Of a DNA stretch of 64,000 bases, positions 8,605-16,690 are shown piece after piece; the stretch's first letter is position 1; each line of letters opens with the position of its first letter. The stretch lies in contig NZ_JOAI01000020.1 in NCBI RefSeq assembly GCF_000717715.1, positions 113,497 to 177,496 of the forward strand, read 5' to 3'. Under the pieces are notes generated by a model that worked only from the letters and a program-made list of their open reading frames with translations, was not told the origin of the DNA and did not search any database. The position numbers were made by a program, and so were the translations under genes. Source of the DNA: Streptomyces sp. NRRL B-24484. GTDB lineage: Bacteria; Actinomycetota; Actinomycetes; Streptomycetales; Streptomycetaceae.

Positions 8605-9498
8605 TCACCGGACCTCGTCGTGCGCCGCGGCGGACCCGCCGGCACCCGCCTCGAAGCGTTCGGTGCCGACCACGCGGAGCAGCTCCAGGCATCCGGCGGC
8701 AGTGGTGCCGGGTGTCGGAGTGAACAGCAACAGTCGCTGGTCCTCGGTCGGGGTCAGCAGCGCCTCGCAGTCCAGGCTGATAGGGCCGATCGTCGGGTGC
8801 ACCACGCACATCCGACTGGTCCGGCGGACAGCCACCTCGTGCAGCTCCCACAACCGGGCGAACTCGTCACTCGCCCCGGCGATCCGGGCCACCAGAGTCT
8901 CGGCGGCCCCGTCCCGGGACCGTCGGGCCACCGCAGCCCGCAGGTCCGCGACATGCACCCGACTCCAGTGGTCGCGCTCCCCCTCCGGGTACGCCTGCCG
9001 GACCGTCGGGTCGGTGAACCACCGCCAGACCACATTGCGCTGGTCCTCGCGCAGCGAGCAGACGCTGCCGAAGAGCGCGGTGGCCATGGCGTTCTGGGCG
9101 AGCAGATCGCCGAGGTCGCTGACGACCTGAGCCGGCGTCTCCTTCAGCTGGTCCAGCAGGTGGAGCAGGGCCGGACGGACGTGGTCCCCGGCCTGCCGCC
9201 CGGCAGGCGGCCGATGTCCTGCCAGCAGGTGCAGATGGTCCCGCTCGTCCTCGGAGAGGCGCAGGGCCCGGGCGAGCGCGGCGAGCATCTGGACGGACGG
9301 CTGCGGGCCGCGAGCCTGCTCCAGACGCGTGTAGTAGTCGGCTGACATGCCGGCGAGCTGCACGACCTCCTCGCGGCGAAGACCCGGGGTCCGGCGGCGA
9401 GAGCCGGCCGGCAGCCCGACGTCCTGCGGGCTCAGCCGCTCACGGGAACGGCGAAGGAAGTCTGCGAGCTCACGGCGGTCCATCTCCATGATCCCCAT
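8605..9498 (-). CDS. XRE/MmyB-type helix-turn-helix regulator
   Basis: The product has about 297 residues. An N-terminal HTH (RRTPGLRREEVVQLAGMSADYYTRLEQ) is followed by a MmyB-like C-terminal domain that binds a ligand, probably a fatty acid in characterised members (NAMATALFGSV, RNVVWRWFTDP, DFARLWELHEV-type pattern). In streptomycetes such regulators often control an adjacent dehydrogenase or exporter, but none is adjacent here. Several ATGs are possible (9498, 9489, 9483); none has a clear ribosome binding site, and I list the longest. It is convergent with comEC, and the small gene at 9664-9924 lies upstream on the same strand. Confidence 0.85.
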   Translation of the reverse strand: MGIMEMDRRELADFLRRSRERLSPQDVGLPAGSRRRTPGLRREEVVQLAGMSADYYTRLEQARGPQPSVQMLAALARALRLSEDERDHLHLLAGHRPPAGRQAGDHVRPALLHLLDQLKETPAQVVSDLGDLLAQNAMATALFGSVCSLREDQRNVVWRWFTDPTVRQAYPEGERDHWSRVHVADLRAAVARRSRDGAAETLVARIAGASDEFARLWELHEVAVRRTSRMCVVHPTIGPISLDCEALLTPTEDQRLLLFTPTPGTTAAGCLELLRVVGTERFEAGAGGSAAAHDEVR

Positions 9499-9663
9499 GA
9501 TGCGGTGGCGGGACTGCGGGTAGCCAGGGTCTGCCGATACCACCTTTCCCCGCCACGCGTGAGCACCACGCAGGGAACGCAGTTGACCGTGTCAGGACCC
9601 ATCCGCTGGACACCGAGGCCGCCACTGGACCTACCCCTCAGCCCGCAGCGTCAGGCCACCCTG

Positions 9664-9924
9664 TCAGTCCTCCTCGCGCCACCCGTCCTGGGCGTCTGCG
9701 ACATTGTCGAGTTCGGCGAGCAGTGCAGGGGTCCAACCGTCCTCGGGGGCCTCGAACACCAGCAGCCACTGGGCGTCTTCGGCGTCGTCCTCACCAGCGA
9801 GCGCATCCCGGACGAGCTCCGGGTCGTCGAGGTCCGGGCAGCTGGCGACGAGGGCCTCGCGGGCCTCCTCGGCGGCGTCGCGGTCGGGCAGGACGAGCAG
9901 TTGGCGGGCATGCTTCTTGATCAC
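9664..9924 (-). CDS. Small conserved hypothetical protein
   Basis: An 86-residue acidic protein beginning IKKHARQLLVLPDRDAAEEAREAL and ending DNVADAQDGWREED, with no signal peptide or membrane segment. A gene of this kind next to holA seems familiar from streptomycetes, possibly related to the RraB type of RNase regulator, but I cannot confirm that. GTG 9924 places the basic KKHA motif at the N-terminus; TTG 9939 is the alternative and neither has a clear ribosome binding site, so a leaderless transcript is possible. It is divergent from holA, 73 bp apart. Confidence 0.6.
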   Translation of the reverse strand: MIKKHARQLLVLPDRDAAEEAREALVASCPDLDDPELVRDALAGEDDAEDAQWLLVFEAPEDGWTPALLAELDNVADAQDGWREED

Positions 9925-9997
9925 CGCACCATTCTGCAATCGGCCGCCGGGCCGTGCGGTGCGGGGGTGTCACCGCACCGTGCGATCCTGGTACGCG

Positions 9998-10993
9998 ATG
10001 GCCAGGAAGAGTGCACCCGACGACCTGCTCGCCCCGCTGACCCTCGTGGTCGGCCAGGAGGAGCTGCTGCTCGACCGCGCAGTCGCCGAGGTGGTGGCCG
10101 CCGCCAAGGCGGCGGACCCCGACACCGACGTGCGGGACCTGGCGCCCGGTGCCCTGCAGCCGGGGAGTCTCGCGGAGCTGACCACACCGTCGCTCTTCGC
10201 CGAGCGGAAGGTGATCGTCGTCCGTGCCGCCCAGGACCTCTCTGCCGATTCGGTGAAGGAGGTAAAGGCGTACATCGACTCGCCGGCCGAGGAGGTGATC
10301 ATGGTCCTCGTCCACGCCGGCGGTGCCAAGGGCAAGGGCCTGCTGGACGCGGCGAAGAAGGCCGGCGCCCGCGAGGTCCAGTGCGCCAAGCTGACCAAGA
10401 GCAGCGACAAACTCGCCTTTGTCCGCAACGAGTTCCGCCGGCTCGGCCGCTCGGCGGGTCCGGAGACCTGCCAGGCACTGCTCGACGCACTCGGCAGCGA
10501 CCTGCGCGAGCTGGCAGCCGCCTGTAGTCAGCTCACGGCCGACATCGAAGGGACGATCGACGAGGCCGCGGTCGCCCGCTACTACAGCGGCCGGGCCGAG
10601 GCCACCGGCTTCGAGGTCGCCGACCTCGCGGTGACAGGCCGCGCGGCGGAGGCACTGGAGCGGCTCCGGTGGGCACTGGCCGTGGGGCAGCCGCCCACCG
10701 GCATCACCTACGCGCTGGCCTCCGGCGTCCGCAGCATCGGCCGACTGGCCACCGTCGGCCGGTCGATGCGTCCGGCCGACCTCGCCCGCGAGCTCGGCAT
10801 GCCGCCGTGGAAGGTCGAGCGCGTCCGCCAGCAGATGCGCGGGTGGACGGGCGACGGCGTGGCCGCCGCCCTGACCGCGGTCGCCGAGGCTGACGCCGCC
10901 GTCAAGGGCGGTTCCGACGACCCCGCCTACGCCTTGGAACGTGCCGTGGTCGCCGTTGCCCGCGCGGCGCGTTCCGGCTCCCGCCAGTACTGA
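9998..10993 (+). CDS. holA: DNA polymerase III, delta subunit
   Basis: HolA is the clamp-loader subunit that opens the beta clamp ring. The 331-residue product has the expected length and pattern: an N-terminal P-loop-like fold without a working ATP site (LTLVVGQEELLLDRAV), the conserved TTPSLFAERKVIVVR and the helical collar domain near the C-terminus (GMPPWKVERVRQQMRGW). ATG 9998 starts directly before SAPDDLLAPLTLVVG, so upstream starts were rejected. It sits in the streptomycete order comEC-holA-rpsT. Confidence 0.93.
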   Translation: MARKSAPDDLLAPLTLVVGQEELLLDRAVAEVVAAAKAADPDTDVRDLAPGALQPGSLAELTTPSLFAERKVIVVRAAQDLSADSVKEVKAYIDSPAEEVIMVLVHAGGAKGKGLLDAAKKAGAREVQCAKLTKSSDKLAFVRNEFRRLGRSAGPETCQALLDALGSDLRELAAACSQLTADIEGTIDEAAVARYYSGRAEATGFEVADLAVTGRAAEALERLRWALAVGQPPTGITYALASGVRSIGRLATVGRSMRPADLARELGMPPWKVERVRQQMRGWTGDGVAAALTAVAEADAAVKGGSDDPAYALERAVVAVARAARSGSRQY

Positions 10994-11072
10994 CACCCGG
11001 GCCGTCCCGGGTGGCCAACTGACCCCGGGCAAGCTCCACCCACGAGTCCGACTCGTCGATGCAGGACCCGAT

Positions 11073-11103
11073 CGGACCCGGCCCAGGCCCAGGCCCGGGT
11101 CCG
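11073..11103. terminator. Hairpin between convergent holA and the 11.1-kb gene
   Basis: A 9-bp perfect stem (11073-11081 with 11095-11103) encloses a 13-nt GC-rich loop with two further pairs. It lies between two convergent genes and could stop transcription from both sides. Confidence 0.6.
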
Positions 11104-11115
11104 GCCGCTGCCGAT

Positions 11116-11967
11116 TCAGCCGCCGAGTGCCCGGAGGATCGCCCGGCTGTCGACGACCAGCGCCTGCCGGATCTGTTCCCGGTCTGGTGCCGTCGTCTTG
11201 CCCTCCTGGAACGACCCTGACCAGCTCAGGTAGTACGTCAGGCCGCGGTCCCGCACGTACAGCACATGGGTGATGTAGTGCCAGCTGGAGTCGGAGCCGC
11301 TCGGATCGTCGAGGTAGCCGAGGTAGGCCTCCTGACCGAGGTCGGGCACCGAGGTGATCTGGTACTTCCGCTGCTGCAGCCCGGACTTCTGCGCCTCGAA
11401 CTCTGGCTCGGGGTCGACGGCCTTGTGCAGCTGGGCCTCGACGTAGAGGGAGACGTACTCGGTGTCCGCGCCGGTCTTCTTGAGGTACTGGCTGCAGTAC
11501 ATGTCGTCGAGGGCGGGGTGCCGGGTCGCATAGTGGTACGGCTTCCCGTACTGCGAGGGGTAGAGCTGCTCGAACGAGGTCAGCTTGGCCGTCGTGCAGA
11601 TGTCGCTGACCAGGTGGTACGAACCCGGGCCCGGCACCTCGCGTCCGGTGGCCACCAGCGAGGGCACGGTGAGTACGGCAGTGGCCCACACGGCGGAGGC
11701 CACCAGGACGCCGCCCACCCCCCAGAGCAGCCCTCTTCGCGCGCCGCCCCCTCGGGAACGCCCGCTCGCGGAACCCGCAGCACCGGGAGCGACCCCACCC
11801 GGCCCGGCGTTGCCGCCCGGCCCGGGAATACCACCCGGCCCGGCGACGGCCCCCATCCCGGCGGTGCCGACCGCGCTACCGAATCCGCTGTAGGGACCGG
11901 TGCCGTACGGGCCGGGTCCGGTCGTACGGGGTGCCCCGGCGTGTGGTGGCGGCGGTGGTGTCGACAT
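11116..11967 (-). CDS. Hypothetical membrane-anchored or secreted protein
   Basis: I do not recognise the family. The 283-residue product has a Pro/Gly/Ala-rich cytoplasmic N-terminus (about 1-75), a basic stretch (RSRGGGARR), one transmembrane helix (LLWGVGGVLVASAVWATAVL, about 79-98) and an external domain of about 180 residues. The external domain has two cysteines (DICTTAKL and DDMYCSQYL) that could pair, and many aromatic residues. The layout is that of streptomycete cell-surface proteins with a single anchor. ATG 11967 is the first start. Confidence 0.75.
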   Translation of the reverse strand: MSTPPPPPHAGAPRTTGPGPYGTGPYSGFGSAVGTAGMGAVAGPGGIPGPGGNAGPGGVAPGAAGSASGRSRGGGARRGLLWGVGGVLVASAVWATAVLTVPSLVATGREVPGPGSYHLVSDICTTAKLTSFEQLYPSQYGKPYHYATRHPALDDMYCSQYLKKTGADTEYVSLYVEAQLHKAVDPEPEFEAQKSGLQQRKYQITSVPDLGQEAYLGYLDDPSGSDSSWHYITHVLYVRDRGLTYYLSWSGSFQEGKTTAPDREQIRQALVVDSRAILRALGG

Positions 11968-12062
11968 CGGAGCCCCCAGTGGCCGTCCGGCGGATGGTAG
12001 GACCGAACCATACCGGTCAGCAGGTCATCACAGAGAGTCGCCATCCGGCCGCGGCGCGTACC

Positions 12063-12130
12063 GAACCCGCGCCGCGTGCAGAACCCGCGCCGCGTGCAGA
12101 ACCCGCGCCGCGTGCAGAACCCGCGCCGCG
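12063..12130. repeat. 18-bp tandem repeat, 3.8 copies
   Basis: The unit GAACCCGCGCCGCGTGCA occurs three times perfectly (12063-12116) and a fourth time in part. It is followed by two copies of CGCACTCGGACCC. The period of 18 keeps frames open without coding meaning. Confidence 0.85.
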
Positions 12131-12220
12131 CACTCGGACCCGAACCCGCGCACTCGGACCCCCGCCGCGCCACATGTCGAACCCCGTCCCGCGTCCTTCC
12201 GGTCGAAGGGCGAAACGCAG

Positions 12221-12252
12221 ATTGCCCGCCCGGTGGGAACCGGACGGGCAAT
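12221..12252 (-). terminator. Probable rpsT terminator
   Basis: A 14-bp stem with one mismatch (12221-12234 with 12239-12252) closes on the loop GGGA. On the minus strand it lies 230 bp past the rpsT stop, and TTT follows a few bases after the stem. Confidence 0.6.
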
Positions 12253-12484
12253 CGGTAAGGTGCCGGCGAGCCGGCTCCTCGGTTGAGCTCTGTGTACCGC
12301 ACCCGCGTGGCGAACGCAGGCCGCGTGCGGTACGGAGTCGTACGTCTCGGGGCTCCGGATAGAGGGCCGTTGCGCTCCGAGAGGTGGGTGGTCGGCGGGG
12401 CGGGTAGAGGGCCGCGGTCGCGCCGACCTCCGGGTCGTGCCCGGGGTGCCGTCACCGCTGCGGGCGGTGCGGCGTCCGCGGAAA

Positions 12485-12745
12485 TCAGGCGGCGTTGACC
12501 AGCTTGGTGATCGCCGACTTCTTGTTGGCGGCCTGGTTCTTGTGGATGACGCCCTTGCTGGCGGCCTTGTCGAGGGCCTTGGCGGCCTCGCGGGCCAGCA
12601 CGGTGGCCTTCTCGTTCTCGCCGGCGGCAGCAGCCTCGCGGGCCTTGCGGATCGCGGTCTTCAGCGAGGACTTGACGGCCTTGTTGCGCAGGCGCGCCTT
12701 CTCGTTGGTCTTGTTGCGCTTGATCTGGGACTTGATGTTCGCCAC
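12485..12745 (-). CDS. rpsT: 30S ribosomal protein S20
   Basis: S20 is a small basic protein that binds 16S rRNA early in 30S assembly. The 86-residue product matches the family in length and sequence ([25 protein letters not shown] at the start, [20 protein letters not shown] at the end). The start is GTG at 12745. It is transcribed away from lepA, the normal streptomycete arrangement. Confidence 0.97.
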   Translation of the reverse strand: MANIKSQIKRNKTNEKARLRNKAVKSSLKTAIRKAREAAAAGENEKATVLAREAAKALDKAASKGVIHKNQAANKKSAITKLVNAA

Positions 12746-13016
12746 GAATGAGCCTCAGTCTGTGTGAAACGGTCTCGACGGGTTGCACCGGAGCGGCTTC
12801 GGACCAGCTGAGAGGGCATGCCGAAGCCAGGTGCAGCGCCCCACGCTACCAGGGGCGGTCGGCCGTCCCCAAACCGGACGCTCCGCCGCGACCGCCGGGT
12901 CCTAGCAGTCGGCTCGCCGGGGCCGGGCCACCCCTCCACCATCCCGCCACCGTCCAGCCACCACCCCGGCGGTGCCCTCCTGCGCCTCTCGCCGCCCCGC
13001 TGCGCCCCTCACCGCC

Positions 13017-13337
13017 CTACGGCCGGACCGGCCCCGCCGCGAGCACCGGCTCCCCGTAGTGCTCCACCACCGGGAACGGCTCGTAGAAGTGGTGCAGCAG
13101 CTCCCGCCACCGCCCGTACTCGGGGGAGCCGCGGAAGCCCTCGGTGTGGTCGGCCGGCGTCTCCCACTCCACCTGCAGCAGGAAGCGTGAGGTGCTGCCC
13201 TCGTCCAGGCAGCGCCGCAGCTCCAGCGAACGGAAACCGCGCTGGACGGCGATCAGCGGCCGGGCCTCGGCGAAGGCCGCGAGGAAGGCCTCCTCCTCGC
13301 CGGGGCGGACGTCCAGCAGCGCACTTTCGAGGATCAT
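13017..13337 (-). CDS. Antibiotic biosynthesis monooxygenase (ABM) domain protein
   Basis: A 106-residue protein with the ABM fold signature: [22 protein letters not shown], a central [12 protein letters not shown] strand, and [26 protein letters not shown] proteins are small dimeric ferredoxin-like proteins that include cofactor-free monooxygenases and haem-degrading enzymes; the substrate cannot be read from the sequence. ATG 13337 is the only good start. It is a single gene, divergent from lepA. Confidence 0.85.
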   Translation of the reverse strand: MILESALLDVRPGEEEAFLAAFAEARPLIAVQRGFRSLELRRCLDEGSTSRFLLQVEWETPADHTEGFRGSPEYGRWRELLHHFYEPFPVVEHYGEPVLAAGPVRP

Positions 13338-13562
13338 GGACGGCCATCCTTCCGGATCCGCGCACCCCCGGGAAGGGCCCGCTCAGGCCCCCGGCCGGGG
13401 CGGCGGATCCCGCCCGACCCGGCTCGCCGCCACAGTGGCTCGGGCTCGTGGGAGGATGGGGGGAGCCATTATCGATCGGACGAGACCGTCCGGTCCCCGG
13501 GAAGCCGGTCAGCGATGACCCGGACACCCCGGCCCCCGGACCACACGGAGAATCGGACCAAG

Positions 13563-15431
13563 GTGCCCGCGACCCCCAGCAATGTGCCAGAGCCCAGCCG
13601 GACCGACCCGGCGGTGATCCGCAACTTCTGCATCATCGCCCACATCGACCACGGCAAGTCGACGCTCGCCGACCGGATGCTGCAGATCACCGGCGTCGTC
13701 GACCCGCGGCAGATGCGCGCCCAGTACCTCGACCGCATGGACATCGAGCGTGAGCGCGGCATCACCATCAAGTCGCAGGCCGTCCGCCTCCCGTGGGCGC
13801 CCAAGACCGGCGCGAACGCGGGCACCACGCACATCCTCAACATGATCGACACCCCGGGCCACGTGGACTTCACGTACGAGGTGTCCCGCTCCCTGGCGGC
13901 CTGCGAGGGCACCATCCTGGTGGTCGACGCGGCCCAGGGCATCGAGGCGCAGACCCTCGCCAACCTCTACCTGGCGCTGGAGAACGACCTCACGATCATC
14001 CCGGTCCTCAACAAGATCGACCTGCCGGCCGCCCAGCCCGAGAAGTACGCGGCGGAGATCGCGCACATCATCGGTTGCGACCCGGCGGACGTGCTCAAGG
14101 TCAGCGCCAAGACCGGCCTCGGCGTCGAGGACCTGCTCGACCACATCGTCGACAACATCCCGGCCCCGGTCGGCGTCAAGGACGCCCCGGCCCGCGCGAT
14201 GATCTTCGACTCGGTGTACGACTCCTACCGCGGTGTGGTCACCTACGTCCGAGTGGTCGACGGTCAGCTCACCAAGCGCGAGCGCATCGCGATGATGTCC
14301 ACCGGCGCCACCCACGAGCTGCTGGAGATCGGCGTCATCTCGCCGGAGCCCAAGGTCGCGGACGGCCTGGGCGTCGGCGAGGTCGGCTACATCATCACCG
14401 GTGTGAAGGACGTCCGGCAGTCCAAGGTGGGTGACACGATCACCTCGATGCACAAGGGTGCGACCGTGCCGCTCGGCGGCTACAAGGACCCGCGTCCGAT
14501 GGTGTTCTCCGGCCTGTACCCGCTGGACGGCTCGGACTACCCGCTGCTGCGCGACGCCCTCGACAAGCTGCGCCTGAACGACGCCGCGCTGGTCTACGAG
14601 CCGGAGACCTCGGTCGCGCTCGGCTTCGGCTATCGCTGCGGCTTCCTCGGCCTGCTGCACCTGGAGATCATCCGGGAGCGCCTGGAGCGCGAGTTCAACC
14701 TCGACCTGATCTCCACCGCCCCCAACGTGATCTACCGCGTGATCATGGAGGACGGCAGCGAGCACACCGTCACCAACCCGAGCGAGTTCCCCACCGGCAA
14801 GATCGCCGAGGTGTTCGAGCCGGTCGTGCGCGGCACCATCCTGGCGCCGAACGAGTTCGTCGGCGCGATCATGGAGCTCTGCCAGTCCCGCCGCGGCAGC
14901 CTGCAGGGCATGGACTACCTCTCCGAGGACCGCGTCGAGCTGCGCTACACCCTGCCGCTCGCGGAGATCGTCTTCGACTTCTTCGACCAGCTGAAGTCCA
15001 AGACCCGCGGCTACGCCTCGCTCGACTACGAGCCCATCGGCGAGCAGTCGGCCAGCCTGGTGAAGGTCGACATCCTGCTGCACGGCGACGCGGTGGACGC
15101 CTTCTCCGCGATCGTGCACAAGGACAAGGCCTACAACTACGGCGTCATGATGGCGGGCAAGCTGCAGAAGCTGATCCCCCGCCAGCAGTTCGAGGTGCCG
15201 ATCCAGGCCGCCATCGGCTCCCGCGTCATCGCCCGCGAGACCGTCCGCGCGATCCGCAAGGACGTCCTCGCGAAGTGCTACGGCGGTGACATCTCCCGCA
15301 AGCGGAAGCTGCTGGAGAAGCAGAAGGAGGGCAAGAAGCGCATGAAGATGGTCGGCCGGGTGGAGGTCCCGCAGGAGGCCTTCATCGCCGCACTGTCCAC
15401 CGACGCGGAAGCTCCCAAGGAGAAGAAGTAG
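13563..15431 (+). CDS. lepA: Elongation factor 4 (LepA)
   Basis: LepA is a ribosome-bound GTPase of the EF-G family. The product carries the G-motifs AHIDHGKST (about residues 25-33), DTPGH and NKID, the [13 protein letters not shown] effector segment, and the LepA-specific C-terminal domain ([26 protein letters not shown]). The start is GTG 13563, giving 622 residues and [17 protein letters not shown], the usual N-terminus in streptomycetes. ATG 13515 is an in-frame alternative that adds 16 unlike residues. A strong terminator follows. Confidence 0.96.
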   Translation: MPATPSNVPEPSRTDPAVIRNFCIIAHIDHGKSTLADRMLQITGVVDPRQMRAQYLDRMDIERERGITIKSQAVRLPWAPKTGANAGTTHILNMIDTPGHVDFTYEVSRSLAACEGTILVVDAAQGIEAQTLANLYLALENDLTIIPVLNKIDLPAAQPEKYAAEIAHIIGCDPADVLKVSAKTGLGVEDLLDHIVDNIPAPVGVKDAPARAMIFDSVYDSYRGVVTYVRVVDGQLTKRERIAMMSTGATHELLEIGVISPEPKVADGLGVGEVGYIITGVKDVRQSKVGDTITSMHKGATVPLGGYKDPRPMVFSGLYPLDGSDYPLLRDALDKLRLNDAALVYEPETSVALGFGYRCGFLGLLHLEIIRERLEREFNLDLISTAPNVIYRVIMEDGSEHTVTNPSEFPTGKIAEVFEPVVRGTILAPNEFVGAIMELCQSRRGSLQGMDYLSEDRVELRYTLPLAEIVFDFFDQLKSKTRGYASLDYEPIGEQSASLVKVDILLHGDAVDAFSAIVHKDKAYNYGVMMAGKLQKLIPRQQFEVPIQAAIGSRVIARETVRAIRKDVLAKCYGGDISRKRKLLEKQKEGKKRMKMVGRVEVPQEAFIAALSTDAEAPKEKK

Positions 15432-15448
15432 CGTCCTCGGCACTGCCG

Positions 15449-15495
15449 ACGGCGGAGGCCGCCACCCGGGTCGACCGGGCGGCGGCCTCCGCCGT
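15449..15495 (+). terminator. lepA terminator
   Basis: A perfect 15-bp stem (15449-15463 with 15481-15495), with a further CCCGG/CCGGG-type pairing in the loop, ends in TTT. It lies 18 bp after the lepA stop. Confidence 0.85.
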
Positions 15496-15557
15496 TTCCG
15501 CGAGCCCCTGCCCGGATCCGTCGGCCCCCGCCGGATCGGTGCTTCCGGGCGGGGCAC

Positions 15558-16436
15558 TCACTTCACGTGCGTGAGCTTCTCCGGGTTCACCACCACGTAG
15601 GCCTCGGTGATCCGGCCGTCCGCGACGGTGAAGGCGATCACGCCGGCCACCACGCCCGGCGAGGAGTGGATCACCAGGCCGGGCTCACCGTTGACCTGGG
15701 CGAAGGCGACGGTGGCCTCGGCGGTGACGAACTTCGCCACCAGGCCGACGACCAGCCGGGAGACCCGGTCCGCGCCGACGATCGGCCGGACGCCCGCGCT
15801 GACCACGCCGCCGCCGTCCGAGTGCCACACGACGTCCGGGTCGAGCACCGCCAGCAGGGCCTGGAGGTCGCCGCCGGCCGTCGCCGCCGCGAAGGCGTTC
15901 ACCGCCTGCCGGTGCTCGACCGGGTCGACGGTGCTCCGCCGGCTGCCCTCCTTCACCCGCCGGCGGGCCCGGGAGGCGAGCTGGCGGGCGGCCTCCGGGC
16001 TGCGCTCCAGGGTGGCGGCGATCTCGTCGAAGCCGACCGAGAAGACGTCGTGCAGCACGAAGGCGGCGCGCTCGGCCGGGGTGAGCTGCTCCATCACGGT
16101 GAGCACCGCCATCGACACCGACTCGCCGAGTTCCGCGAGGTCGGCGGGGGAGGCCTCGTCGGTGACCAGCGGCTCGGGCAGCCACTCGCCGTAGTACTCC
16201 TCGCGGCGCACCCGGGCCGAGCCGAGCTGGTCGTAGCAGAGCCGGGTGACCACGGTGGTGAGGAAGGCGCGGGGCTCGGCCACCGAGGCCCGGTCGGCGG
16301 ACTGCCAGCGCAGCCACGCCTCCTGCAGCACGTCCTCCGCGTCGGCCACCGAGCCGAGCAGCCGGTAGGCGACGGCCCCCAGGTAGCGCCGGTAGGTCTC
16401 GAACGGGTCGGCGAGCGCCGCATCGGTATCGGTCAC
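15558..16436 (-). CDS. ECF41-type RNA polymerase sigma factor with SnoaL-like domain
   Basis: The 292-residue product has sigma region 2 (PFETYRRYLGAVAYRLLGSVADAEDVLQEAWLRW pattern, about residues 11-45), region 4 (LTPAERAAFVLHDVFSVGFDEIAATL) and a C-terminal SnoaL-like domain. The C-terminal domain holds DGGG and NPEKL, close to the DGGGK and NPDKL motifs that define ECF41. In that group the extension replaces a separate anti-sigma factor and modulates activity. ECF41 genes are normally next to a carboxymuconolactone decarboxylase or oxidoreductase gene; none is present here. The start is GTG 16436. Confidence 0.9.
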   Translation of the reverse strand: MTDTDAALADPFETYRRYLGAVAYRLLGSVADAEDVLQEAWLRWQSADRASVAEPRAFLTTVVTRLCYDQLGSARVRREEYYGEWLPEPLVTDEASPADLAELGESVSMAVLTVMEQLTPAERAAFVLHDVFSVGFDEIAATLERSPEAARQLASRARRRVKEGSRRSTVDPVEHRQAVNAFAAATAGGDLQALLAVLDPDVVWHSDGGGVVSAGVRPIVGADRVSRLVVGLVAKFVTAEATVAFAQVNGEPGLVIHSSPGVVAGVIAFTVADGRITEAYVVVNPEKLTHVK

Positions 16437-16626
16437 CCCGCCACGCTAGCGCGATCTTCACCGACCGGGTCGAACGTCCCCCGCACCCGCACCTGCGGCC
16501 ACGACCTGCCACCCCACCGGGACCCACCCGTACCGGCGCCGATGCCGACTCTGCCGACGCCGACGCCGACCCCCGCCGCCGACGACGCCGACGACCCCGG
16601 GACCACCTGCACCCCCCTCGGACGCG

Positions 16627-16665
16627 CCTCGGGGGAGGCCCGGTGGTCCCGGACCTCCCCCGAGG
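16627..16665 (-). terminator. Terminator of the ABC exporter operon
   Basis: A 17-bp stem with a single mismatch (16627-16643 with 16649-16665) closes on a 5-nt loop. It lies 26 bp past the stop of the second ABC gene on the minus strand. Confidence 0.75.
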
Positions 16666-16690
16666 GGTCGGACGGCCGCTGCGGCGCGCC

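Larger units (their letters stand above)
11968..12484. other. Intergenic region with repeats and two hairpins
   Basis: About 517 bp with no convincing gene. It holds an 18-bp tandem repeat (12063-12130), a terminator-like hairpin (12221-12252) and an inverted repeat GTACCGCAC/GTGCGGTAC (12294-12302 with 12325-12333). The rest is GC-rich sequence in which I see nothing. Confidence 0.6.

Noticed and set aside
9651-9911. A second small gene in another minus-strand frame over the 86-residue protein
   Set aside because: Its translation is Arg/Pro/Ser-rich, as frame-shifted GC-rich DNA always gives; the other frame has balanced composition.
13509-15557. A 680-codon open frame antisense to lepA
   Set aside because: The sequence is low-complexity His/Asp/Leu-rich and mirrors lepA codons; lepA is complete and certain.
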